This document shows, one piece after another, positions 17,000-26,850 of a DNA stretch of 44,785 bases. Position 1 is the first letter of the stretch; every line of letters starts with the position of its first letter. Source of the stretch: an uncultured Bacilli bacterium (lineage in GTDB: Bacteria > Bacillota_I > Bacilli_A > RF39 > UBA660); the NCBI GenBank assembly GCA_947632205.1, contig CANROK010000004.1:1-44785 (forward strand). The letters run 5' to 3'. Both the position numbers and the translations under genes were made by a program. Below the pieces are notes generated by a model. It made no database searches, had not been told where the DNA came from, and was given only the letters and a program-made list of their open reading frames with translations.

Positions 17000-18112
17000 A
17001 TGAAAAGAATTTTATTTGCAGCTAATCTTGAATCATTCTTTATAAAATTTTTAATTCCAGAATTAAAATGGTTTAAGGAAAATGGTTATGAAGTACATAT
17101 TGCTGCTAAAAGTGAAGATATAGATATACCTTATTGTGATAGAAAATACGATGTAGATTTTGCTCGGGATTTAAATATAAAACAAAATATACGATCTTAT
17201 AAGCAATTAAAAGAAATATTTAAAAAGGAACATTATGATATTATCAGTTGTCATACACCATTTGGGGGAGCAATAACTAGATATGCAGCTAAGAAAAGTC
17301 ATTTAAAAGATACAAAAATTGTTTATATGGCTCATGGGTTTCATTTTTATAAAGGAGCACCTCTTTTTAATTGGTTAGTGTTTTACAATGTTGAAAAATA
17401 TTTAGCAAAATATACGGATAATTTAATAACTATTAACTTAGATGATTATGAAATCGCTAAAAAAAAATTTAAAACAAATGTCTATTATGTTAAGGGAGTT
17501 GGATTACCTGAAGAAAAATTTGCTTTTGAAATGACTAAGCAAGATAAAATAAATTTAAGAAAAAGTTTAAATATTAAGGAAAAAGATTTTGTTATGATTT
17601 ATCCAGCTGAATTAAATAAAAATAAAAGGCAAATATGGTTGATTGAAGCAGTACAAGATTTATTAAAGCAAAATAAAAATATGCATATATTACTTCCTGG
17701 AACAGATTCAATGAATGGTGCATGTCAAAAATTAGTAGAAACAAAAGGATTAACTGATCAAATTCATTTTTTAGGATTTAGAGAAGATGTTCCAAAGTTA
17801 TTAAACATATCCAATTTATTATTAACAACATCTAAAAGAGAAGGACTTCCAGTAAATGTTATGGAGGCAATTTATGTAGGTCTTCCTGTAGTTGCAACTT
17901 CCTGTCGTGGAAATCGCGACTTAATAAAAAATAATAAAAATGGTTATATAGTTGATATTGATGATAAAGAAAAGTTTGTAAAAAAAATATTGAAAGTATA
18001 TAAGATGGATAAAAAAGAAATAGAAAAGATAAAACAAGAAGACAAAAATATTATTCAAGATTATTTACTTTCTAATGTTTTAAAAGAAATAATCGATATA
18101 CATTTAAAATAG
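17000..18112 (+). CDS. Glycosyltransferase family 4 (EpsD/CapM-like)
   Basis: Cytoplasmic retaining glycosyltransferase with the GT-B fold. The N-terminal domain starts with RILFAANLESFF and contains IISCHTPFGGAITR and VYMAHGFHFYKGAP. The C-terminal domain carries MIYPAELNKNKRQIWLIEA and TSKREGLPVNVMEAIYVGLPVVAT, the nucleotide-sugar binding E-x7-E region near residue 281. Length is 370 aa. It is the first gene of a run (17.0-25.1 kb) of closely spaced or overlapping genes ending with the flippase, so it likely adds a sugar to the lipid-linked repeat unit. The donor cannot be read. Confidence 0.9.
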   Translation: MKRILFAANLESFFIKFLIPELKWFKENGYEVHIAAKSEDIDIPYCDRKYDVDFARDLNIKQNIRSYKQLKEIFKKEHYDIISCHTPFGGAITRYAAKKSHLKDTKIVYMAHGFHFYKGAPLFNWLVFYNVEKYLAKYTDNLITINLDDYEIAKKKFKTNVYYVKGVGLPEEKFAFEMTKQDKINLRKSLNIKEKDFVMIYPAELNKNKRQIWLIEAVQDLLKQNKNMHILLPGTDSMNGACQKLVETKGLTDQIHFLGFREDVPKLLNISNLLLTTSKREGLPVNVMEAIYVGLPVVATSCRGNRDLIKNNKNGYIVDIDDKEKFVKKILKVYKMDKKEIEKIKQEDKNIIQDYLLSNVLKEIIDIHLK

Positions 18113-18123
18113 AGGTGATAAAA

Positions 18124-20070
18124 TTGCAAAAAAAGGAACCTAGAGTATCTGTAATTATGGCATTATATAATGTAGAAGAATACTTAGAAAAGAGTGTTAA
18201 TAGTATTTTAAATCAAACATATAAAAATATTGAAATAATTATGTGTGACGATTGTTCAAAAGATGGTACTTTAAAATTAGCTAAAAAATTGGCTAAACAA
18301 GATTCTAGAATTAAAGTTTTAGAAAATAAAGAAAATTTAAAATCAGGTAAAACAAGAAATAGATGTATTGAAGAAGCTACAGGTAAATATATAGCTATTC
18401 AAGATGCAGATGATTATTCAGATTTAACAAGAATTGAAAAACAAGTTAAATTTTTAGAAGAAAATAAAGAATATGATTTTGTTAGTAGTGGTATATATCG
18501 TTTTGATGAAAATGGCATATGGGGAGAATATCATTCTTGGAGTGAAAAACCTATAAATAAAGATTTTTTATGGGGACTTCCTTTTGTCCATCCAGCAACA
18601 ATGTTTACCAAAAAATGTTTGGATAAAGTAAACAACTATCGTGTGGCAAAAGAAACAACTAGGACAGAAGATTTTGATTTGTTTTTAAGATTATATATAG
18701 AGGGCTTTAGAGGATATAATTTAGAAGAGTGTTTGTGTTTTTATAATGAAAATATTGATGCATATATGCGTCGTAAATATCGTTATCGTATTGATGAAGC
18801 AAAAATGCGTTTTAAAGCATATAAGAATTTAGGATTAATGCCAAAAGGTATAATATTTGCAATGAAACCTTTAATAGTAGGTTTAATACCTAGAAAATTA
18901 CAATATAAATTAAAAAAGAATAAAAGTAATTTTAATAATGATCCAATAAGAGTATTAGAAGTGATAACTGCTCCAATATTAGGAGGAGTTGAAACTATGT
19001 TAATGAATATTTATCGTAATATTGATCATAGTAAAATACAATTTGATTTTACTAATCATATTAATAAAAAAGGAGATTATGAAGATGAAATTATTTCTTT
19101 AGGCGGAAAGATACATTATATAAAACCAATAAGAGAAATTGGTGTATTAAGATATATTTTACAAATAAAAAAATTAGTAAAACAAAATAATTATAAAATT
19201 GTTCATTCACATATAACAATAAGTAATTGTTTTATTTTGTTAGGCGCATTATTAGGTGGTGCGAAAGTAAGAATATCTCATTCCCATAATACAGCAATAG
19301 ATAAACCTGATACTTTAAAGTATAGATTAGTAACTAAATTTTCTAGAATAATTAATAAATTAGTAGCTAATAAATATTGTGCATGTGGAACGAAAGCCGG
19401 AGAATTTTTGTTTGGGAAAAGACTAATGCAAAAAGGAAAAGTAACAGTAATTAATAATGCTATTGAAATTGATAAATTTAAAAAATATTATGATAAACGG
19501 GACGAAATGATAAAAAAATATGATTTCCCTCATAATAAAATTATTGTTGGCCATATTGGAAGATTTACTGGGCCAATTAAAAATCAAAAATATATATTAA
19601 AAATTGCTTTAAAAATGAAAGAAATGAAAATATTAAATAATTATTATTTTGTTTTAATTGGAGATGGAGAAGATTTTGAAAAATATAAAAAATTTATAAA
19701 TGAAAACAAATTAGATAAAAACATTTTATTATTTGGAACTACTCAAAATATTCCTGAGCTAATGTCAACATTTGATTATTTTATTTTACCATCTTTAAAT
19801 GAAGGGTTACCTGTTGTAGTGGTAGAAAGTCAAGCAATGGGATTAAAAACAATTGTATCTGATAATATAACTAAAGAGATAGATTTAGATTTAGATTTAG
19901 TTGAATTCTTAAGTATTGATGAAAATAATATTGAGAAATGGATAAAAAAATTAAGTAAAAATCAAAAAAAGAAAATAAAATATGATATAATTGAAAAGAC
20001 ATTGGAAGAAAATGGATATAGTGTTAAATCAAGTGTTAATACTTTATATAAATTATATAAAATAGATTGA
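18124..20070 (+). CDS. Two-domain glycosyltransferase: GT2 fused to GT4
   Basis: Residues 1-235 form a GT-A family 2 domain: VSVIMALYNVEEYLEKSV, IIMCDDCSKDGT, and the DxD-type QDADD. Residues ~275 to the end form a GT-B family 4 domain: VLEVITAPILGGVETMLMN, KIVHSHITISNC, VGHIGRFTGPIKNQKYIL and PSLNEGLPVVVVESQAMGL. Two transferases in one chain suggest consecutive sugar additions. An in-frame GTG at 18115 is the longest start, but it lies inside the SD AGAGGTGAT, so TTG 18124 is the better choice (648 aa). It follows the upstream GT4 by 11 nt. Both active sites look intact. Confidence 0.88.
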   Translation: MQKKEPRVSVIMALYNVEEYLEKSVNSILNQTYKNIEIIMCDDCSKDGTLKLAKKLAKQDSRIKVLENKENLKSGKTRNRCIEEATGKYIAIQDADDYSDLTRIEKQVKFLEENKEYDFVSSGIYRFDENGIWGEYHSWSEKPINKDFLWGLPFVHPATMFTKKCLDKVNNYRVAKETTRTEDFDLFLRLYIEGFRGYNLEECLCFYNENIDAYMRRKYRYRIDEAKMRFKAYKNLGLMPKGIIFAMKPLIVGLIPRKLQYKLKKNKSNFNNDPIRVLEVITAPILGGVETMLMNIYRNIDHSKIQFDFTNHINKKGDYEDEIISLGGKIHYIKPIREIGVLRYILQIKKLVKQNNYKIVHSHITISNCFILLGALLGGAKVRISHSHNTAIDKPDTLKYRLVTKFSRIINKLVANKYCACGTKAGEFLFGKRLMQKGKVTVINNAIEIDKFKKYYDKRDEMIKKYDFPHNKIIVGHIGRFTGPIKNQKYILKIALKMKEMKILNNYYFVLIGDGEDFEKYKKFINENKLDKNILLFGTTQNIPELMSTFDYFILPSLNEGLPVVVVESQAMGLKTIVSDNITKEIDLDLDLVEFLSIDENNIEKWIKKLSKNQKKKIKYDIIEKTLEENGYSVKSSVNTLYKLYKID

Positions 20071-20078
20071 GGTAAAAT

Positions 20079-23000
20079 ATGAATAAAATACAAATATTAT
20101 TGAATAAATTGTTAGATATAAAAATTTATAAAATATGTTTTCTTTTAGGTTGTTTTCTTTATACATTTCCAATAACATCTATAATAATGAGTAAACTATT
20201 TAAAATGTTTTTTGTTTGGGCATTTTTAATCGTATTATATGATATATTAAGAAATAAAAAATTAGGATTGCCAAAAGAGGGATATTTATTAATAGTAATG
20301 TTAGCTATTTCTTTCTTTGGGTGTTTTTGGAATTTTAAAAATAATTTGGTTTCTAATATTATAGTAATATGTTATTTATTTATCCAAATAATTTGTATGT
20401 TATTGTATGATAAAAATAATGATATTAAAGAAATTATAAAAGATATAAGTATTGTATCAAAAATTATTGTAATAATAACTTTTGTTTGTGCTGTATTATC
20501 TTTGTTTATATATGTATTTAATATTAAATTATCAATTTATAATGGTTATCAAGAAGTTTTAATTGGAGTATTTGAAGGAAGACTTTGGAGTATTTATGGT
20601 AATCCAAATACTTTAGGAAATTTTTCTCTTTTATCTATTTGGTTTAGTTTTATATTATTAATTATCCCAAAATATTTAAAAACTTGTAGAACTAAAAAAT
20701 CAAAAATAGTAATTTATATTAATATTTTAATACAATATTTATGTGTATTACTTTCTAATTCAAGATCAACAATTTTAGCTGGTTTAATTAGTGCTACAAT
20801 TTTAATTGTTTTTCTATTAACAGGAAAATTTAAAGAACAAAATGATACACCTGTAAAATGCATGAAAAAAAATTCAATAAAAATTGGATTTATCACATTA
20901 GTATGCATTTTAAGTATTATTTTTGGATCTATAATAGTTAGATATAGTATTCCATTTGTAACAGTATCTATAAAAACAGTTACAAATAGTTATATTAATA
21001 CAGGTAATAATAGTTTAACTTCATCTCAAAATAATAATTTATTACAAGAAGAAATTAATAAAGTAAACAGGAAAGACAATAGCAAAGATTTTTCTAATGG
21101 TCGTTTTGAGATATGGCAAGGAGCATTAAGAGTTTGGAAGAATCATCCTATATTTGGAGTAGGATTTAAAAATGTTAATTCAAATATTAATAAATATTTA
21201 TCTGAAGAAACAGTAAAAAACTATCCTAATCTTTCAGAAGATACTCATAATATTTATTTAGAAGTTTTAGTTTCTCATGGCTTAATTGCATTTTTATTAT
21301 TTTTCATCTATTTTATTATTATTATGTTTAAATACCTGGCATTTTTATTAAAATATAAGCAAAATAATATTTATAAATATGAGTTGATTTTATATCATTT
21401 TATTATTTTGACTTCGTTATTAATTATTAATTTATTTGATTCTAATATTTTATATTTCTTTTCAATATTTATAGTCCCTATTTTTTGGATCTCAATTTGT
21501 AATATTGAGAGATTAATTAATATAGTTGGAGAAAATAATAATAAAAAGAATGTATTATTTTTGATTGATAGTTTAGCTGGTGGTGGCGCTGAAAAAGTAT
21601 TAATTGACTTAACAAATAATCTTGATTATAGTAAATATAATATTGAAGTAAAAACAATTTATAATGAAGGAGTATACATAAAACAATTAAATAAAAATAT
21701 TAAATATACTTCGTTTATAAAAAAGCCAAATATTTGGAAAAAAAGGATTGTTAATCGATTAATAAAATATTTACCTAGCAGAGTAATGTATGATTTAATA
21801 ATAATTAAAAGATATGATGTAGAAATAGCATTTTTAGAAACGTTATCTACTAAAGTTATGACTGGTAGCAATAGTAATGCAAATAAAATTGCATGGGTAC
21901 ATACAGATATATTTTATAAACAAAATAATACATTGTTATTTTCTAATAAGAAAAACTTGATAAAAGGATATTTAAAATTTAATAAAGTAGTATTTGTTTC
22001 TAAATATGCCATGGAAAAATTTAGTAAAGAAACTAATATCTATCAAAATGTTCTTACTATTTATAATCCTATTGATAAAAGGAAAATTTTAACCAAATCA
22101 AAAGAAAAATGCGAAATAAAAAAGGATAAAAAAAAGTTTACAATAATTACCATAGGAAGATTAACACCCCAAAAGGGTTATATGTTATTGTGTGAAGTCA
22201 TTAATAAACTTGTTAAAGAGTATAAAAATGTTGAATTATGGATTTTAGGTGAAGGTGAAGAAAGAAAAAAATTAGAGGAATATATTGATAATAATAATTT
22301 ACAACAATATATTAAATTATTTGGCTTTCAAGAAAATCCATATAAGTATTTAGTACAATCTGATTTATTTGTTTCTAGTTCTTATGTTGAAGGATTCAGT
22401 TTAGTTTTGGCTGAAGCAGTAACTTTGGAAATTCCTGTTCTTTCTACGAATACTACTGGTCCAAATAATATTTTAGATCATGGAAAGTATGGAAAAATAG
22501 TAGAATATGATTTTGATGATTTATATAAAGGATTAAAAGAAATTGTTTCTAATCCAAAAGAATTAAAAGAATTAAAAGAAAAAGTTAAATTAAGAAAAGA
22601 TTTTTTAGATTTAGATAGTAAAATAAATGAAGTTGAAAATATTATTGATAATAATGTAAATATAGAAGAAAAAAACTTATTTTGTACAGTTTTTACTCCA
22701 GCATACAATAGAGCTCATTTAATTCCAAGATTATATGAAGCATTAAAAAGGCAAACTAATAAAAATTTTGAATGGGTAGTAGTTGATGATGGAAGTGTTG
22801 ATGGAACTGATAAATTGTTTAAAAAATATTTAAAAGATAAAAATGATTTTAAGATTACTTATTTTAAACAAGAAAATGGTGGCAAACATCGTGCCATTAA
22901 TAAAGGATTGGATTTAGCAAAAGGTAAATTATTTTTTATTGTTGATTCCGATGATTATCTTTTGGATTTTGCTATTGAAAAGTTATATAATTATGAACAA

Positions 23001-23558
23001 AGCATAAAAGATTTAAAATGTTTTGCAGGAGTTTCTGGATTAAGAGGTTATAGTCATGATAAAGCTATAGGAAGTTTTATTAATAAAGATTATATTGATG
23101 CTTATAATAATGAAAGAAAATATTATAATTTACTTGGTGATAAAGCCGAAGCATATTATACCGATATTTTGAAAAATTATAAATTTCCAGAAATAGAAAA
23201 TGAAAGATTTGTTTCTGAGAGTGTTGTTTGGAACAAGATTGCTGCCGACGGATATAAAATAAGATGGTTTAATGAAGTTATATATATTTGTGATTATTTA
23301 GATGATGGTTTAACTAAGCAAGGATTAAAATTATATCAAAATAATATAAATGGATATTTATTATTTATACGTAATTTAAAAAATTATGAACATCCTAATT
23401 TAAAGACTCTTTTAGCAAATTATTATGGCTATTATGATGCAGTTAAAGATAAACTAAGTTTAAAAGAAATAGCAGATAATTTATTAATAAGTACTTTAAC
23501 TTTGAAATTTACAATTATGATAAAAAAGATTAGAGATAAATTTAAGAGGAATGAGTAA
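20079..23558 (+). CDS. Triple fusion: O-antigen ligase/polymerase-like domain + GT4 + GT2
   Basis: A single 1159-aa frame. Residues 1-480 are a Wzy/WaaL-like membrane protein with about 11 helices, including IYGNPNTLGNFSLLSIW, LLSNSRSTILAGLI and the periplasmic-loop signature GRFEIWQGALRVWKNHPIFGVGF followed by DTHNIYLEVLVSHG. Residues ~488-850 are a GT4 (NVLFLIDSLAGGGAEKVLID, TIGRLTPQKGY, SSSYVEGFSLVLAEAV). Residues ~866-1159 are a GT2 (CTVFTPAYNRAHLIPRL, VVDDGSVDGTD, FIVDSDDYLLD). Nothing suggests a frameshift or lost stop: codon use and spacing are uniform. The flippase starts at its stop codon (1-nt overlap). It couples cytoplasmic sugar addition to extracytoplasmic polymerisation or ligation in one polypeptide, which is unusual. 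Confidence 0.85.
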   Translation: MNKIQILLNKLLDIKIYKICFLLGCFLYTFPITSIIMSKLFKMFFVWAFLIVLYDILRNKKLGLPKEGYLLIVMLAISFFGCFWNFKNNLVSNIIVICYLFIQIICMLLYDKNNDIKEIIKDISIVSKIIVIITFVCAVLSLFIYVFNIKLSIYNGYQEVLIGVFEGRLWSIYGNPNTLGNFSLLSIWFSFILLIIPKYLKTCRTKKSKIVIYINILIQYLCVLLSNSRSTILAGLISATILIVFLLTGKFKEQNDTPVKCMKKNSIKIGFITLVCILSIIFGSIIVRYSIPFVTVSIKTVTNSYINTGNNSLTSSQNNNLLQEEINKVNRKDNSKDFSNGRFEIWQGALRVWKNHPIFGVGFKNVNSNINKYLSEETVKNYPNLSEDTHNIYLEVLVSHGLIAFLLFFIYFIIIMFKYLAFLLKYKQNNIYKYELILYHFIILTSLLIINLFDSNILYFFSIFIVPIFWISICNIERLINIVGENNNKKNVLFLIDSLAGGGAEKVLIDLTNNLDYSKYNIEVKTIYNEGVYIKQLNKNIKYTSFIKKPNIWKKRIVNRLIKYLPSRVMYDLIIIKRYDVEIAFLETLSTKVMTGSNSNANKIAWVHTDIFYKQNNTLLFSNKKNLIKGYLKFNKVVFVSKYAMEKFSKETNIYQNVLTIYNPIDKRKILTKSKEKCEIKKDKKKFTIITIGRLTPQKGYMLLCEVINKLVKEYKNVELWILGEGEERKKLEEYIDNNNLQQYIKLFGFQENPYKYLVQSDLFVSSSYVEGFSLVLAEAVTLEIPVLSTNTTGPNNILDHGKYGKIVEYDFDDLYKGLKEIVSNPKELKELKEKVKLRKDFLDLDSKINEVENIIDNNVNIEEKNLFCTVFTPAYNRAHLIPRLYEALKRQTNKNFEWVVVDDGSVDGTDKLFKKYLKDKNDFKITYFKQENGGKHRAINKGLDLAKGKLFFIVDSDDYLLDFAIEKLYNYEQSIKDLKCFAGVSGLRGYSHDKAIGSFINKDYIDAYNNERKYYNLLGDKAEAYYTDILKNYKFPEIENERFVSESVVWNKIAADGYKIRWFNEVIYICDYLDDGLTKQGLKLYQNNINGYLLFIRNLKNYEHPNLKTLLANYYGYYDAVKDKLSLKEIADNLLISTLTLKFTIMIKKIRDKFKRNE

Positions 23559-25102
23559 TGAGAAGAGAAAGAGCTATAAAAAATGTTATAACAGCTTTAA
23601 TTAGTAATATTATTGTTTTATTATTTGGTTTCATCACTCAAAAAATATTTATTATTACTTTGGGTGATGAATACCTAGGTTTAAATTCTTTACTTACAAA
23701 TGTTGTATCAATGCTTGCTATTGTGGAACTTGGTGTTGGTTCAGCGATAATTTATAATTTATATGAACCAATTGCTAAAAAAGATAATAAAACAATTATT
23801 TCTTTATTAACATTTTATAAAAAGACTTATAATTTAGTTGCCTTAGTAATATTTATATTAGGTTTACTATTATTACCATTTTTAAAATATTTTGTTACTA
23901 CAACACTTGATGTAAATATTTACCTTATTTTCATGTTATTTGTGACAGATGTTATATGCTCATATTTGCTTTCATATAAAAGATCTATATTACAAGCTGA
24001 TCAAAAAAGTTATATCATAAATATTGTCCATATATTATATGTAGTAGTATTAAATACATCTTTAATAGGAATATTATTTTTAACTAAAAATTACATTTTA
24101 TATTTAATAATTAAATGTTTATGTCGTTTCTTAGAAAACTTTATCATTGCGGTAGTAGCTAATAAAAAATATCCTTATATTAAAGATAAAGCTAATAAAC
24201 TTGATAAAGAAATATACAAATCAATTATGCAAAAAGTTAAAGGTCTATTTTTTCATAAAATTGGTTCGTTTGTAGTTTTAGGAACAGATAATATTATTAT
24301 TTCTAAATTTTTAGGAAATGTAACTGTTGCTTTTTATTCAAATTATTATTTAATAATTAATGCAGCTAGTACATTACTTTCTCAAATATTTGTTGCTCTT
24401 ACTGCTAGTATAGGTAATTTATTGGTTGAAAAAAATGAAGAAAAATCATATTCTTTATTTAAATATATTATGTTTTTTGATTTTTGGATTTATAGTTTTT
24501 CTGCGATAGGTATCTTTATATGTATGAATTCATTCATATCAATGTGGGTTGGAGCTGAAAGATTACTTCCTATATCTGTATTACTAGTGCTTGTAATAAA
24601 TTATTATATGATGGGAATGCGTTCATCAATAGGTATATATAAAGATGCAGCAGGAATATTTTATGAAGATCGTTTTATTCCAATAATTGAATCAGTTGTT
24701 AATATAATTGCGTCAATTATTTTAGTAAAATATTTTGGCTTACTTGGAGTATTTTTAGGAACTATGTTAAGTTCTTTTGTAGTCGTTTTCTTTGGTCTTC
24801 CATATTTTGTTTATAAAAAAGTATTTAAGAAAAGTATGCTAGATTACTATAGATTATATTTTAAATATGTAATACTCACATTTATTACAGGTGGGTTAAC
24901 ATATTTAATATTTAAGTTAATAATAAAATATTTAGCAATTAGTAATTATTTATTGATATTTATAATAGGATTTATTTTATCTTGCATAATTTCAAATCTT
25001 ATTTATTTAATATTGTTTAATAAAAAGGAAGAATTTAGATATTTCTTTGATATCTTTAAAAACATTTTAAAAAAGATATTTGTAAAAAAGGAGAAAAATT
25101 AA
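23558..25102 (+). CDS. Polysaccharide flippase (Wzx-like, MOP superfamily)
   Basis: Moves the lipid-linked repeat unit across the membrane. The 514-aa protein has about 12-14 helices. The N-terminus (RAIKNVITALISNIIVLLFGFITQKIFIITLGDEYLGLNSL, residues 5-45) is typical of Polysacc_synt / MATE-like exporters, with VELGVGSAIIYNLYEPIA in helix 2-3 and SFVVLGTDNIIISKFLG in the middle. The start overlaps the stop of the polymerase fusion by one base (TAATG), so the two are translationally coupled. It closes the glycosyltransferase run; the next gene is a broken acyltransferase. Confidence 0.92.
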   Translation: MRRERAIKNVITALISNIIVLLFGFITQKIFIITLGDEYLGLNSLLTNVVSMLAIVELGVGSAIIYNLYEPIAKKDNKTIISLLTFYKKTYNLVALVIFILGLLLLPFLKYFVTTTLDVNIYLIFMLFVTDVICSYLLSYKRSILQADQKSYIINIVHILYVVVLNTSLIGILFLTKNYILYLIIKCLCRFLENFIIAVVANKKYPYIKDKANKLDKEIYKSIMQKVKGLFFHKIGSFVVLGTDNIIISKFLGNVTVAFYSNYYLIINAASTLLSQIFVALTASIGNLLVEKNEEKSYSLFKYIMFFDFWIYSFSAIGIFICMNSFISMWVGAERLLPISVLLVLVINYYMMGMRSSIGIYKDAAGIFYEDRFIPIIESVVNIIASIILVKYFGLLGVFLGTMLSSFVVVFFGLPYFVYKKVFKKSMLDYYRLYFKYVILTFITGGLTYLIFKLIIKYLAISNYLLIFIIGFILSCIISNLIYLILFNKKEEFRYFFDIFKNILKKIFVKKEKN

Positions 25103-25105
25103 ATA

Positions 25106-25655
25106 ATGGAAAATAAAAAAGATAGGCAAATATAAAGACAATACTTTTAAAAATAAAAAAGTAGATTTAATACTATTAATCACAACGATTATAATTTTTT
25201 TAAGCTCAACGTTATTCTTTGATTTAGCAGGTCAAAAAATATTGAAATTATCATACTTTTCAATATATTTTTTTAATCGAAACTCTATTGTTATTATTTT
25301 ATTATCTATCGCATTATTTAATTTATTTTTAATTAGAAAAGAAGTTAAATATAAAAAGTTAGTAAAAACAATTTCTTCATGCATTTTTGGGGTTTATTTA
25401 ATTCATGAAAATAATTATTTAAGAAACATTTTATAGTTAAATATTTTTAATACCCCAAATTACGTTAATTCTAATTTTTTAATTATTCATATGTTAATAT
25501 GTGTTTTATTAATTATGGTAGTGTGCATTTTATTTGAATATTTAAGAAAAATCACCATTGAAAAAGTTTACGATAAATATATTTTAAAAAAAATAGATAA
25601 GTTGCAAAATTTATTTGAAAAACATATTGATAAGTTATTAAAAAGAATTGAATAG
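25106..25655 (+). pseudogene. Decayed acyltransferase family 3 gene (C-terminal half)
   Basis: ATG 25106 has a good SD (AAGGAGA) but its frame closes after nine codons. The long frame that resembles Acyl_transf_3 starts in the next frame across the A6 tract at 25115-25120, so a one-base indel there would restore MENKK...IGKYKDNTF. Further on, TAG at 25434-25436 interrupts a helix-rich region (CIFGVYLIHENNYLRNIL | LNIFNTPNYVN); TGG would restore it. The product is also only about 180 aa, where the family needs about 340, so the N-terminal catalytic His region is gone. At least three lesions make function very unlikely. It lies right after the flippase and was probably once a modifying enzyme of this locus. 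Confidence 0.75.
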
Positions 25656-25658
25656 AAA

Positions 25659-25690
25659 AAGAATAAAAATTGAATAATTATTCTTTTTTT
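25659..25690 (+). terminator. Terminator closing the glycosyltransferase operon
   Basis: An 8-bp stem, AAGAATAA/TTATTCTT, is followed by T-rich sequence. Confidence 0.65.
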
Positions 25691-25735
25691 TAATTTAATA
25701 ATAATATATAATATATATTGTATGAGGAGTAATTT

Positions 25736-26773
25736 ATGAAGAAGAAAAAATTAATTATTATTGTTATTGCAATTGTAGTTATTGCATTAGGAGGATTAGG
25801 TATAAGTTTTTTATTAAAAGATAATAAAAACAATTCTCCAAAAGAAAAAGAAGAAAGTAAAGAACCAGCTAAGAAAAGTGTCAAGATTGTTGACTTAAAT
25901 AGTAATAAAAGACCAATTGCTGTTATGATTAATACTCATAATGAAGCATTACCTCAATCAGGATTACAAGATGCTTATATGGTATATGAGTTAATGGTTG
26001 AAGGTGGTATTACAAGAATGATGGCTTTGTATACTCAAGATGCTAATGTTTCAAAAATTGGTTCAATTAGAAGTTCAAGACATAATTATTTAGATTATGC
26101 TATGGAAAATGATGCAATCTATGTTCACTGGGGTGGCTCTTATGTTGCATATGATGATTTAGACAGTTTAAAACTTGATCACATAGATGGTATGGTATAT
26201 GGTAGTAAATATTTTAAAACTGACAGTACTTTAAAAAGATCACTAGAACACACAAGATTTTCAAGTTCAGAATTAATAAAGCAAGCTATTGAAAAATTAA
26301 AATTTAGAACGACAACAGATAAAGGATATTTATTAAATTATACAGCTGATCCAGTTGACTTATCTACGAAAGAAGGAGCAGTAGTTGCCAATAAAGTTGA
26401 TATTAAATATTCAAATTATCGTACTTCTAGTTATGAATATAATAGTGAAGAGGGCGTTTATTATCGTAGTATGAATGGTAAAAAGCATGTTGATTTAGTG
26501 ACAAATGAACAATATCATTTTAAAAATATTATTGCTTATAGTGTTAAATATAATGCTTATGGTACTGATCCTAAATTAAAAGATTTACAAAATATTGGTT
26601 CCGGTGAAGGCGTTTATATAACTAATGGCTATAGTATTCCAATAAAATGGAGCAAAACTAGTAGAAGTGCTAAAACTGTTTATACTTATATGGATGGAAC
26701 TGAAATAGATGTATCTGATGGAAATACATTTATTCAAATTTATCCAACCAGTGGTAGTTTAACAATTAGCTAA
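25736..26773 (+). CDS. DUF3048 domain protein (YerB-like), membrane-anchored
   Basis: The first 27 residues form a basic start and one membrane helix, followed by a charged linker (KEKEESKEPAKK). The outer domain has RPIAVMINTHNEALPQSGLQDA, VYELMVEGGITRMMALY, KIGSIRSSRHNYLDYAMENDA and VHWGGS, the DUF3048 N-terminal domain. The C-terminal domain has ITNGYSIPIKWSKTSR and DGNTFIQIYPTSG. B. subtilis YerB belongs here; the biochemical role is unknown. There is no lipobox Cys, so it is anchored by the helix. SD is GAGGAG. TATAAT at 25707-25712 is the likely -10. A terminator follows. Confidence 0.9.
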   Translation: MKKKKLIIIVIAIVVIALGGLGISFLLKDNKNNSPKEKEESKEPAKKSVKIVDLNSNKRPIAVMINTHNEALPQSGLQDAYMVYELMVEGGITRMMALYTQDANVSKIGSIRSSRHNYLDYAMENDAIYVHWGGSYVAYDDLDSLKLDHIDGMVYGSKYFKTDSTLKRSLEHTRFSSSELIKQAIEKLKFRTTTDKGYLLNYTADPVDLSTKEGAVVANKVDIKYSNYRTSSYEYNSEEGVYYRSMNGKKHVDLVTNEQYHFKNIIAYSVKYNAYGTDPKLKDLQNIGSGEGVYITNGYSIPIKWSKTSRSAKTVYTYMDGTEIDVSDGNTFIQIYPTSGSLTIS

Positions 26774-26797
26774 AAAATGCTATATAAGCATTTTTTT
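26773..26797 (+). terminator. Terminator after the DUF3048 gene
   Basis: A 9-bp stem, AAAAATGCT/AGCATTTTT, has a 5-nt loop and a T-run. Confidence 0.85.
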
Positions 26798-26850
26798 AAT
26801 GATAATTGTAAAAAATAATGATATAAAAAGTTGAGATGATGGTGAATTAA

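Noticed and set aside
25242-25436. 64-aa frame as a small membrane protein gene
   Set aside because: It has no start signal and continues in the same frame on both sides with acyltransferase-like sequence; it is part of the pseudogene.
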